In this document: in pieces, positions 40,437-50,172 of the stretch
How positions within the stretch are numbered: the first letter of the stretch is position 1
How the letters are laid out: the number at the start of each line of letters is the position of its first letter
Assembly (NCBI RefSeq): GCF_000350225.1
Contig: NW_005179379.1
Location: 1 to 50,172 of the forward strand
From: Chondrus crispus
Lineage: Eukaryota; Rhodophyta; Florideophyceae; Gigartinales; Gigartinaceae
Direction of reading: 5' to 3'
DNA: 50,172 nucleotides
The notes under the pieces: model-generated
Database searches by the model: none
What the model was told of the DNA's origin: nothing
Seen by the model: only the letters and a program-made list of their open reading frames with translations
Program-made: the position numbers and the translations under genes

Positions 40437-42853
40437 TTGGGCACTGTAGAGGACGTTCAAGAACAACCCGATACGGAAGATGAGGGTGAAGAAAAAACCG
40501 ATACGGATGACCACCCGCGGTTGTGGACCGAGGATGTCCACATCGGCGAGGAGGACGGAGAGCTTCGTGAAAAAATATTAACGATGCTTTCCGAATTCAA
40601 GGAGATGAGGAATGGCCGCCTCGGGAAGATTGGTGCTACCAAGCACCGCATCGATTTCAAGGCGGGGGCCAATCCCATCTACCAAGCTCCGTATCGAGCT
40701 GGTCCAACCGCACGGGAAAAGGAAAAAACCGAGGTGAACCGCATCCTGCGGGCCGGCGTCATCGAGCCGGCCACGGCAGAATGGGCCAATCCTGTGGTCT
40801 TCGTACTCAAAAAGGACGGTTCCATACAGTTATGTGTGGACGACCGCAAGCTAAACGTACTTACCATCCGGGATTCCTATCCGCTACCGCGAATGAATGA
40901 GTGCATCGACTCACTCGGCGACGCTACAGTATTCACTACGCTTGATTGCAATAGTGGATACTAGCAAAGTTGAAGTCGCCGAGGAGGACCGCGATAAGAC
41001 GTAGTTCGCGCCGCACTGCGGTCTATGCCGGTTTGTACGGATTCCGTTCGGTTTAAAGAATGCCCCAGCCACTTTCCAAAGGGCTGTGGACATCATCCTC
41101 TCCCGAGTTAAATGGGAAACCGCATTGGTGTACTTGGATGACGTCATCGTGTACTCCAAATCCGTTACGGAACACCTCGACCACGTTCGGGAGGTACCAC
41201 AACTGTGGTACACCGCTGGAGTATCGCTGAAGATATCGAAATGTACGTTCTTCGACACTTCAGTGACGTACCTGGGGCACATAATCCGACTGGGACGGTT
41301 AGAGGTCGAGAGGCGCAACGTCATTGCTATCGAGCGGGCGCTACCTCCCTCCAACCAAACGGAATTACGCTCCTTCCTGGGGATGTGCAATGTCTACAGG
41401 CGGTTCGTCCCGAACTTCGCCAAAATTGCCGCTCCCCTTAATAGGAAGACGAGCAAGGATCACCCCTTCGAACTGGGAGTCCTATCCGATTCGGACTATG
41501 AGGCCTTTGCCGAGCTAAAGAAGAGGCTGGTCTTACCGCCCATCTTGGCTCTACCCCGTCATGGTTACATGCAAACACTCGACACGGACGCATGTGCGTA
41601 CCAAGTGGGGTGTGCCCTGCTGCAAGACCAACCGAAAGGAGATAAATTACCGATTGGCTGCTGGAGCCGTGGTCTCCCGGATGCTGAGAAGAATTATACA
41701 ACGACCGAGAAGGAGTGCCTTGCAGTGACTGCAAGGATGCTCCAGACGACAGTCGTCTGACGAATGTCGTCTGGAGCATCCTGGAATTACGCCCTTACCT
41801 GTACGGTGCCACCTTCAATCTCCGAACGGACCATGAGGCCCTCCGGTGAGTCCTCAATTTGGCGGACAGCTCCGGTCGGCTCGCCCGCTGGCGGTTACTC
41901 CTGACGGAGTACGACTACGACGTACAATACCGGCCGGGTGTTAAACACCAATTGGCGGATGGGGTATCTCGCCTCCGGCCGGACGAATGGGAAACCGCCG
42001 CGGTAGACGACGAAGTCCCGTGCTTCGTCGTTCAAGTGTCAAGGCAGGAGCCTAACGTGGGGCCCGTCGATATTGACTGGGCCCCAGCTACCGAACGGAG
42101 TCTTGAAGAGACGCGAGAGAGGCCCCAGGCCCTTGCAGTAATTCCCGAACAGACGGACGTGTCGTCCCTGTCGGTTGAGGAATTTATCCAAGCGCAGGCG
42201 GCGGACGAGTTCTGCATCCATGCCTCCCGGACTGTCGGAGAGCCAGACTCAAAGTATGACGTGGACCGTTACGGTTTCCTGGCGCGGAGGTCCCCTCTTG
42301 ATGGGACACTGCAACGCGTCGTCCCGAAACGGTTAAGGGCCAAGGTGCTGTACTTGGCACACCACCCGAAGTTGGCCGGACATCCCGGTGGGATTAGGAT
42401 GTAATATACCCTGAGAAGGGAGTACTACTGGCCCCACATGGCCAACAACGTGTACGCCTCCGTCCCAAACTGTCAAATCGTGCTCTGCGACACGGGGAAC
42501 GATTGTACTTTATCAAAAGGACATGAAACTATTCTCCGCGGGCAGGCCCCTGGAGTTTTTGGCAATGGACCTCCTGGGTCCGTTGCCGAAGACCGCACAT
42601 GGGAATCAGTTCGTCCTTGTGATTACCGACCGGTTCTCGAAGCTCACGTGCAGTATCGCGCTTCGTACGACAACCGCAGCCGTAGTGGCTAACGCATTCC
42701 TGGACATCTGGATGTACGTCTACGGAGCACGACAGGACGTCCTGACCGATAACGGTCCGCAATTTGCGGCGAAGTTCTTCGACGCAGTGTGCGCGCTGCT
42801 AGGCATATGTCACTATTTGACGACAGCCTACCACCCGCAAACTAACGGCACAA
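40437..42853 (+). pseudogene. Element C RT, RNase H and truncated integrase
   Basis: RT opens with EWANPVVFVLKKDGSIQLCV and VFTTLDCNSGY, where Trp is TAG (40962-40964). After a shift and a second TAG (41002-41004) it continues IPFGLKNAPATFQRA, ALVYLDDVIVYSKS and YLGHIIRLGRLEV. RNase H has MQTLDTDACAYQVGCALL and NYTTTEKECLAVT, then a palindromic insertion (41734-41782) breaks the frame. TGA replaces Trp at 41847-41849. The tether VQYRPGVKHQLADGVSRL and the integrase follow, with HHPKLAGHPG, YYWPHM, the first Asp (LAMDLLGPLP) and the second Asp (DVLTDNGPQF). It ends YHPQTNG before the catalytic Glu. Confidence 0.88.
41734..41782. repeat. 17-bp inverted repeat with nested hairpin in element C RNase H
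   Basis: Outer arms 41734-41750 and 41766-41782 (AGGATGCTCCAGACGAC and complement) are perfect. Inside, CAGACGAC-A-GTCGTCTG (41743-41759) is a second hairpin with a 1-nt loop, so the same text appears three times in alternating orientation. It replaces about two codons between LAVT and LELRPYLYG. Confidence 0.93.
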
Positions 42854-43548
42854 CGATGTCATTCAGATATGATGCCATGGTTTTTAGAGTGGGATGTATT
42901 CAAATTGCAGCAATTGATTCATGCTAGGGAGCAACGGATCTGTATTATGACAACAACAATATACACTCTTTGAAGCAAAAGGCCAATCAGTAATTGTCAT
43001 CAGACTCATTGGTTGCTAGCATTGATAGATGGATTTCGCATCCAACACAGCTAGTGCTACAAGAGATACTATTATAGTTGGACATTGCATCATTTTATTG
43101 TTTGGAGCAACAATTTCATTGCCCCGGAATCGAAACATGTGCTGATTCAGAGTAATGGTCGGACAGATACACAGTAGTTAGCTCATTACTGGGGAACAAC
43201 TGTTTTTAATAGCACCGAAGTAATTCATGCGTTGGATACACAACCACTGATACTTTCTGTAGACACTGATTTCTGTAGCAAAAAAGATGTTGTTAGCAAT
43301 AAACCTGTTCGAACGTAACGATAGATTTCGATGCCTACCAGAAGCTGAATCCAGAGAGGAATTACGTTGAAAGTAATGAGTCAAAAGCTATGAAAACAAA
43401 AGGTTTACGGGTATGACTTATTGACCTGCAAGCTGAAAGTACAATATCTTAAAACTATTAAAAATGGGAAACAGTAACCAATAACTGTGATCAAAATATA
43501 TACCATTTTCTCTGCCCTCAAGAATTTTTGTATGATTAGCTGCCCGAT

Positions 43549-46500
43549 TCATGCGATTCGTGGTGGATATCCAGCTTTCCTGTCAAACCAGTGAAATAAT
43601 TCCCCAGAAAATATATTGCCCTTGTGTCCCACCCGCTTGGATATCTGGTCAATTTGACAGTGGAAAACTCCATCATGGCCACATGCATGGAAAATCGATA
43701 TGCGTCGGACTGCATTCGTGAGGTACAATAGTTGGAAATCTGCGGTATTCATGTTCGATCTCGTGCGGAGAAAGCCATTTGATAAATCACATCGAATTAC
43801 CACTGCCCATGGTGATTCCTCCTCTTCCCTTTCAATAATACCAATCACAGCAAATCGTGCTACTGTAACTATTCCATTTTCTTGTGGAAACAACAGTCGA
43901 TCAGGTCTTTGGATGCACTCTGGCGATACTGATGTCTCCACTACGCATCCAGTATAGATTAACTCGTGCGAAGCCGACTGCTGACCACCATTTCCAAACT
44001 TCATATTGCGAACTCTCCTCGCATTCTTGCGAAGATGTGCAGCCTATTGTTCTCCGTAGCCATACTCCAAATAGTACTTTCGGAGAAGCTTTTCACCATG
44101 GCAAAGGAGCTCTTGTACATCTATGGTAGCGTTCGTGCCGATCTGCATAGCCTTCATATCACTTCCTTTCAAATTCCCAGATGTCTTCCATGTAACCTCA
44201 TTTGAATGTAAACGGAAGGCATTTCCTTCTCCCTGCACGATATGAAGTGGAGATTCTACTAGGACAGCGTTGACGAGCTCGTCTGCCTGCTTAACTAACC
44301 TGTGATGTTCTTCGTTCGGTTCTACCATTTCGGTCATTTGGCTACCTATAAGCAGTCTTCGGAGACCTCGTTTGCATTTTTCTTCAGAATCTGAATTACT
44401 TTTCTTAACTCCTTCATGCAAGAGTGATATCCTTCCCTGCCAGTCATTCCCCAAACAGTGCGCCACAACAGAAATTTGTGAGTTATGATGATTGCTTTCG
44501 TTATACACCGCTTCAGAGGCTGGTGCGCGTTCTCCAGTACAAGCTCCGTAAAGTGCTTGACATGACCAAATGCTGGTAACGAATGGAAGTACAGTTCGAG
44601 AAGTCTGTGTAAGTTTGGTTTGTCTAATTGTTTCCGTGCAACCTCCAGCTCCACACATAGCGCATCTACTTGTTCGAGATACGAAACGGCGAGATCTTGA
44701 ATATTGCAAATGTATTTGTTGTTTGATTTTGTCAGATCGAAGCATGCAAAATCGTTAGGGTGGTCAACTCCCTGCTCGGGCCACCAATACGTCAAACCAA
44801 TCAGTCTGTTCAGGCACTCGAGCGCTTCAAGAACACGTCCTTGTACTTCATCTTCCAACTTCAGGGCGTCGATGATGTTTCTGTAAACGGGAACACAGCA
44901 CAGAAGCATGCAAAAAGTTGATGAGAGACTCATCCCATGCAGGGTTCCTTTTGAAACGTGGTACGTCGAACACTGCCGTATGAGCCCATTTTCACTAAGC
45001 GCAGAACAAACCATATAATCCATTCTTTGTTTCCACTCCTTGCCAGGCAGAACAGCAAAAGCAGTTTGCATAATATCTTTGGCTAATCCGCTGAGCAGAT
45101 GGTCCGGAGCGATGATATTCGATCGGTACGGGTCGAAAGCCCAGACACAACTGGTCCACCATGATTGGCCCTTTGAATGTCCGATCGGACTTTCTGAAGC
45201 TCAGAATGAAGCTTAAGCAGTGGGCATGACTCATTGCTTACTCTCGTGGTTGAATACATTCCCAAAAGATTACAATCATTGTCGTCAATACCGCTCTCGC
45301 GAAGGGCCCGATGCCGATCGGCAGTTCTAAGGACAGAAGAGTTGGAAGCATGTAAAATGGTTGTATATCCAAGAGAGCTTCTATCTGCACCCCTGTGTTT
45401 GCGTACAGAACATGCAGTGCAGGGTGAATTAGCGCGATGTCCTAAGAGGTCAACACCATGCGCCGACTCCAGGTAATCGCCGAGAAATCCAACAACATCT
45501 ATAAAAATCCTCACTTCGTCCCCGTCTGGTGACCTTCCTTCAATCCCATCAACGCAGGCTCTCAGCAAATCCGGGATGATATGTAGCATGAGCTGGTTTG
45601 TGCTGACACCCGGTGGAGTAAGGCCAATGAGCCTTGTAGCAGCGCGCGTGGATCTATCACGCGGCAATAAGCCGAGCGGCAGCATGTAAAAACCACCTAC
45701 GGACCCTTTCTGGAACGTCGGGGAAAGCGGCTGGAAGTCATCACAGTACAAGAGAACTCTGTATACCACATACGGGGTCCCATCTTGCAGTATACCTTTG
45801 CAATTTGATTTAGGGACGACTCTGGACCTTGCCCCACTTGCTACATCTAGATCATTGGCATCATTGCAGTCGAGACGCACATGCCCCACTACTTCGTGAC
45901 TTGCCAACAAATCATCATGGCCGAACGAAAGTGAAACCTCATTGCGACTGAAGTCCTCTTCACAATTCTCTTCCTCACTGCCACATAAGTCTGAAGTCTT
46001 AACAAACAGCAGGCGGACAGATTTCACACCGTCATGTTTCCAATATCTATAGACGACAAGCACACAAAGTTCCAGTGGGTCTTGCGATTGACCAGGGAGA
46101 AGCAAACATACGATATCCCCGGGGAGCAAGTTATCACGATCCGACGGGACAGTGACTTCCCTCCGTAGCCGTTGTCGCTTCCGAAATCGGTTGTTTCTTG
46201 AATGCTGAATTTCCTGGTTTCGGACTCTTGACATATTTTCCATTCCAATTTTCTTCATTGCCGATGCTCTTGAAAGTCTCCTAATCAGATATCTTGCCGA
46301 GCCATGGGCTCTACTTTGTGCTAGTTCTGAACTTGAAGAAATGCTATCCTCCGAACCTACGCACCAAACAGACGAAACAGTCCCGCTCAATGTGCAACCA
46401 TGATTTGTGAAGCCTATTACCTTGTACTCACTCACAACGGAATCAATTTTGGAATAATCGAGTAATGAAGTTCGCGGCCGCACAAAATTGATGTCGACAA

Positions 46501-48454
46501 GAACTTTGGCTCCTGGGAATACTTGCACGGGCCTCCTCCTGAAGGTTGCAAAAATGAACTCCCCGGCATTCAAAACACTGGCTCGGTCACGCACTATTTC
46601 TGAATTCTCAATTGAGTCCTTCATATGGCCTTGACAGAACATACTGTCATAGAGGGGATACGTGAGAACATCAAGCTTCGCCCACTCGGACGGAAGAATA
46701 ACCCGAACGGGGGCAGATATTTCCCGATTTAATTCTTCGGTGTTCTCTCCATATTCCTGAAAATTAGGAGGGGTAGGTTTTACCTTCGCCATGTCGATTT
46801 TAAAGTGTTCGATCGAGCTCCGAGGAAGGCACCATTTCAGTATGTGTGGGAAGATCGTGCGTTGAATAGCCGAGTAAGATGGTAGTTGCCAACCGGTACT
46901 GTTCCATTTCAAAAGATCTCGAAGTAGATTGTACTGTTTCACAGTGTACCTGACGCTCCCACAAACAGTTACCAGACCTAATATGTTTGTCCACGGCGAA
47001 CTAACCTTACGCAAGTCTGTCAGACGTTTCTGGAGGCATTGTAACTCAGTCGGGTACTGAACCTTTGCATTTCTCCGGAAGAACCTCATTATTCGGCAAC
47101 TGGTATTCAGGGTTTTGATCTGAGATATCTGATGTTTGCCATTCTGGAAACTCTACCATGAACGGAATGTCAACGTTATCTGCTGTGCGATGTGTTGGAT
47201 CAGTGGCAGAACTGCGTTTGAGGGTCCCTGACTGATAAAAATCCAGATTTCTATGAATGTTCTCATGTCCGGCGAGGCGGGCAATATTGGCGACATCTTC
47301 ATGCAATCGGCTAGCGGTCTTTTCTCCATCTTGATGCCCGGAGTGTTGAGTAATCACCTGAGAGGGGGGATTGTCAGCGCCTAAGAACGAATGCTGCGTG
47401 TTTTCTGCGTGGTTTGCAATAGAATGCGAGCGATCGCCATCGCAAAGAGCTGCAAGTAGACCTGGGCGGGACTGCAGAAATTCCAGCCACCTTCCAGAGT
47501 TTTGTGCTCGCCTTCGTCTGCTATGATTGACATCGATTGGATTCCCACCGCGAGAGAGGATCTTACGCGAGCGCATGGTGTCTTCAAAATATTGATTCAA
47601 ACTGTGCGATCGTCCAGTTGTAAGCAAACTGAGATGCATTTGACAGGAGAAGGGCTTGGTATAATCAGGATCAGCACAGCGCACCAGTCTGACGCAGTGC
47701 AGTTACAATTATTTCATTCGAGAGAGCATGACTTGTTCGTTTTCAGCCAATTCAACTACCAAAAGGCCTGCATCGGTGGATGTAGTTGATTCTCGGGTCT
47801 GATTGGAGGCGTATTTTGTTCTTGAACATGGCAGTACTGTACAATCGTCACACACGTGCAGGTCCTTGAAGCCGTTTTGATGCGCGAGGACGTTGAGCTG
47901 TGGGAGACCACACCGGCCTGCGGGTATACCATGTCATGGTGAAGGGGGAGATGAGAAGAAGCGTGTGAGAAAGGGGGTGGAGGGGGAGAGGTAGGAATAA
48001 GGGTTTGCGAATTTGGAGTGGGATGACGGCGGGATCGGGAAATAGTCAACTTGGGACGGGAGAGTGCGGCAATGTTCAAGTGCGGCAATGTTCGAGTGCG
48101 GCAATGTTCGAGTGCGGAATGGAAAGATATTATTGAAATTTTATTGGCCATGCCCGAAATGTGCAGTGCAGCCAATCGCCGCGCAGGACTAGAACAATGC
48201 CGGCAAGGTTGGTGACGACGTGACATTCCCCCCTCGCCCCACTTGTCGATCCACCACAGCTTGATCCTCTTCCTCCAATCACTCCCCGCCGAACATCGTC
48301 CGTCCCTTTCCCCATGACCTATCTCAGCATCAAGCTGCTTCTCTGTCGCATGCTGTCCACACCCAGAGTTTTCACAATCACTGTCGTCAGAGTTTTCCAT
48401 CATTAATTCGCTGGAGTGTCCAAGGAGGAGCTCCAGAACCTCCTCCGTGGACAC
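43549..48454 (-). pseudogene. Transposase gene, several frames; D-D-E catalytic residues identifiable
   Basis: The start is MSTEEVLELLLGHSSELM (48454), Ser/Asp-rich. N-terminal region 47684-47046: QPHLSL-like His/Cys text RCADPDYTKPFSCQMH and NSGRWLEFLQSRPGLLAALC. The main frame 47089-45083 includes a W-x-L-x-S segment, then the first catalytic Asp in VVYRVLLYCDDFQPLS (near 45741), IGLTPPGVSTNQLMLHII, the second Asp in RIFIDVVGFLGDYLE (near 45500), GHRANSPCTACSVRK. After a shift near 45120 it reads IIAPDHLLSGLAKDIMQ. The Glu lies in HFTELVLENAHQPLKR (near 44540). Further frame changes (near 47080 and 44380) and an in-frame stop at 44044 precede a C-terminal domain (VTVARFAVIGIIEREEEESP). The layout fits the CACTA/KDZ group of cut-and-paste transposases; the exact family is unsure. 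Some frame changes could be introns. Confidence 0.6.
48063..48117. repeat. 16-bp minisatellite, 3.3 units
   Basis: The unit AGTGCGGCAATGTTCG repeats at 48063, 48079 and 48095, with a partial fourth from 48111. Confidence 0.9.
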
Positions 48455-48461
48455 TCCAGCG
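48409..48461. repeat. 21-bp inverted repeat at the transposase start
   Basis: Arms 48409-48429 and 48441-48461 (core CGCTGGAGTGTCC / GGACACTCCAGCG, one mismatch) with an 11-nt loop. The transposase ATG (48452-48454) lies in the right arm, so the first residues are encoded by the fold-back. Confidence 0.9.
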
Positions 48462-48591
48462 ACTTCCAGCTGACCTGGAAAGAACTTCTCCTCATTCCTA
48501 CCTTCACCGCGGAAGCGCTGCCAAGATTTGGTATGCTATACCTCCGAAATACGCAGAGGCCTTCGAGACATATGCTGCCGAGAATGGTTTC

Positions 48592-49169
48592 TGTGGTATA
48601 ACTACCTTCGTCCCGACCACTCGGAACGAGGGGGGTTAGAGGTAAGGGAGCGCGCGCCGCTGGGTAACCCACGCGAGCGCAAACCGTACGGAAGGACTCG
48701 AAAAGAGGGAAGGCTCACGTGGCCGGTGACGCACAGCCGGTCGGTGGTGTTAGATCCGGACGGCCGGTCACGGGTTAGAAGCCTGAGACTTAGAGGTAAA
48801 ACCGGACGGAGTTAGCAAAAAGCCGTAAAGGGAAGGGAGGCGAGTCTGCCTCTCGTTTACTGGAACGGGGCAGGTGCCCCCGGTCTTAACCCCTAAGTGG
48901 GACGCCAGGACACCTGTCCCGCTACAGTAGCTGTTACTTACGGTATACCAGCTACTGTGCTAAATTGGCTAATTTGTGCCATTAACTACTAATTACTAAT
49001 TACTTACCGTTCGGATCCTACACGTGTAACCAGCGGGGTACCACTGTACTCCGCACCGGCCGTGTGCTGTAAATATAACTCCTTACAGTTCTTCTCGCGC
49101 TTACAGCCCATCATACTGTATCCCGGGGCGGCAGCGGTGGTGCGATTGCCTTCGCGCCGTTGTACTACA
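48592..49169 (+). repeat. 5' LTR of element D2 (578 bp)
   Basis: It starts TGTGGTATAACTACC and ends GTTGTACTACA. It is homologous to the solo LTR at 30099-30761. It shares terminal sequences with B and C LTRs, so all belong to one gypsy superfamily. A gag ORF follows in plus orientation. Confidence 0.82.
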
Positions 49170-49316
49170 GACCCCCTTCCTTATTTCGCGACACGTCCCC
49201 GTCGCGGCGGACTAAAATCCGTGCCAGCTGTGACGTACTCTATCCCGAACGGAGACCATGCGTCGGCCGCGGAGACGCGGCCGTACAGTAGGTACCTTCC
49301 TCGGGTCCTCACCCGC

Positions 49317-49799
49317 ATGCACACCCGCAGCGGCGGTCATTTCCCGACCCGCGCGGAGGAGTTCAGCGCTCCTGCTGCTCCCGGTTCCATTTGCGGTACG
49401 CCACCGTTCGGACTGGGCGGCTTCAGCCTGCGCCGGGTCATCGAACAACCGGCGCAAAGAAGCGTTTTTCCAGGACCCCCCCGGAAGGCTGGCCATTTTT
49501 CCAAGAATTCCCCTTCGATTTCCTCCAAAACCCCACGGGTACGCCACCGCCAGCCCCGCAGCGGTACGTCCCAGACCTTTCCCCGGGCGTGCAGTACCTC
49601 TGTCGTCCAAAACACGAGCAAAAACCCCACGGTAGTCCCTTTCCCGAACGGTTCCTATTTGGAAACCAATAGAAACTGTAAAAACAGTCAGAAACGGCAT
49701 AAACACGTTTCTGTTTCCAAATACTCCCAGGTCGGTGACGACCTCAGGAGTCTGGAACCGTTCTCGGATATGGGCTACGATTTTTATTCGCCCTTCTAG
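49317..49799 (+). CDS. Element D2 gag, N-terminal part
   Basis: ATG at 49317 opens MHTRSGGHFPTRAEEFSAPA, about 150 bases after the LTR, followed by a Gly/Pro/Arg-rich disordered region. It ends MGYDFYSPF and stop at 49799. An overlapping frame reads AKKRFSRTPPEGWPFFQEFP. That text recurs at about 49965-50030 (KKRFSPTPPEGWPFFQKR), so the true gag frame may change here. A relative of the TRAEEF segment is at 25785-26270. The element continues past the window edge, so downstream domains are unseen. Confidence 0.5.
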   Translation: MHTRSGGHFPTRAEEFSAPAAPGSICGTPPFGLGGFSLRRVIEQPAQRSVFPGPPRKAGHFSKNSPSISSKTPRVRHRQPRSGTSQTFPRACSTSVVQNTSKNPTVVPFPNGSYLETNRNCKNSQKRHKHVSVSKYSQVGDDLRSLEPFSDMGYDFYSPF

Positions 49800-50035
49800 A
49801 GGGGAAATCGTAGCCCTTCTTCCAGTACAGTGTTCTTTTGAAGAACCGATCGGGAACTCGGGTTTACAGGTACAGCGGACGGACCCGCTGTACCTTCAAC
49901 CGTCCGGATAGGCTCGCCGTTGCGGTGGGGCGTCTTCCCCCGGCGCCGGGCATCATCAAACCGGCGCCAAAGAAGCGATTTTCCCCCACCCCCCCGGAGG
50001 GCTGGCCGTTTTTCCAAAAACGGTGCCCTTTCACC
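49430..50035 (+). repeat. Duplicated gag module, two copies about 515 bp apart
   Basis: Copy 1 (about 49430-49520) and copy 2 (about 49945-50035) share GCCGGG.CATC, ACCGGCGC.AAAGAAGCG, CCCCCCCGGA.GGCTGGCC and TTTTTCCAA. Between them lie two more fold-backs: 49772-49783/49805-49816 (12 bp) and 49868-49878/49885-49895 (11 bp, 6-nt loop). Confidence 0.75.
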
Positions 50036-50172
50036 CGCGAGACAGCGGGGTGTGTGACCGCCAGCCTGTCCGTGCGGTCAGTGGGGAGCTCCCAGCGGCG
50101 GTACGCTCTGCTGTTCGTCCAAAACCGGTCGGTAAGTCCTGCCATTGTCACTTTCCGCGGAGGCCCCGATTT

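Larger units (their letters stand above)
36334..42853 (+). mobile_element. Element C: Ty3/gypsy retrotransposon inserted in element E, 3' end lost
   Basis: 5' LTR 36334-36933, leader, gag (37197-39686), protease (39527-40372), RT-RNase H and integrase (40437-42853). It is homologous to element B throughout but in plus orientation. The integrase breaks off after YHPQTNG, and AT-rich DNA of the transposon at 42854 onward follows. No 3' LTR is present. Confidence 0.92.
42854..48591 (-). mobile_element. DNA transposon with large RNase H-fold transposase (CACTA/KDZ-like)
   Basis: The left side abuts the broken integrase of element C; the right side abuts the D2 LTR. The coding region runs on the minus strand from about 48454 to 43549. 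Terminal inverted repeats and target duplications could not be identified, partly because both ends are disrupted by other elements. The AT-rich non-coding stretch 42854-43548 is its 3' flank. Confidence 0.55.

Noticed and set aside
10874..41849. RIP-like C-to-T mutation as the source of stops
   Set aside because: Several Trp codons became TAG or TGA (40962, 41847, probably 10874), but stops in the P-ATPase and elsewhere need other changes and frameshifts are common, so no directional process is shown.
48063..48117. CRISPR-like array
   Set aside because: Contiguous 16-bp tandem units without spacers; a minisatellite in a eukaryotic context.

Overview
The window looks like nuclear DNA of a eukaryote with a large, transposon-packed genome. 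The mix of a TPS/TPP fusion, an animal-type P2C cation ATPase, few convincing introns and several LTR-element clades would suit a florideophyte red alga, but that is inference and no marker gene proves it. There is one 100-N assembly gap (33283-33382). No rRNA gene, canonical tRNA gene or CRISPR array was seen.

Layout. 1-8 kb is a run of broken cellular genes: the end of a SKI8/WDR61-like WD40 gene (+), a short signal-peptide/transmembrane gene with a frameshift (-), a trehalose-phosphate synthase/phosphatase pseudogene (-), two genes of unknown function sharing an F-W-[VI]-G domain in opposite orientations (3.4-5.0 kb -, 5.05-5.66 kb +), a Nup58-like nucleoporin fragment (-) and a Na/K-type P-ATPase pseudogene (-). 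8.4-11.03 kb is retroelement A (+; gag, DTG protease, DD35E integrase before any RT). It is cut at the integrase and fused to the RNase H end of gypsy element B (-; 11.03-17.05 kb, 5' LTR at 16451-17045). 17.97-18.35 kb is an intact 378-bp miniature LTR element (TRIM) with a half-initiator-tRNA primer site, inserted in the gag leader of a nearly complete Ty1/copia element (18.4-23.6 kb, +). The copia 3' LTR carries a Tourist-like MITE. 23.6-32.2 kb is mostly solo or partial LTRs and relics. 32.2-36.33 kb is a decayed Ty3/gypsy element E, split in its integrase by gypsy element C (36.33-42.85 kb). 42.85-48.59 kb holds a minus-strand DNA transposon with a large RNase H-fold transposase. 48.59 kb to the end is the 5' LTR and gag start of another gypsy element (D2).

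B, C and D LTRs form one superfamily (termini TGTGGTATAA...TTATACTACA, about 580-665 bp, rich in CACGTG hexamers). No element is fully intact: single in-frame stops, frameshifts and truncations are everywhere.

The most unusual signal is a set of near-perfect fold-back (inverted duplication) insertions: 11-27 bp arms, often with a 1-nt spacer and sometimes two hairpins in tandem. They are scattered through host relics and inside TE coding regions, where they add short palindromic segments. Also notable are a tRNA-like fold straddling the LTR/primer-site junction of the TRIM, and a hairpin-dense stretch between gag and pol of element B.
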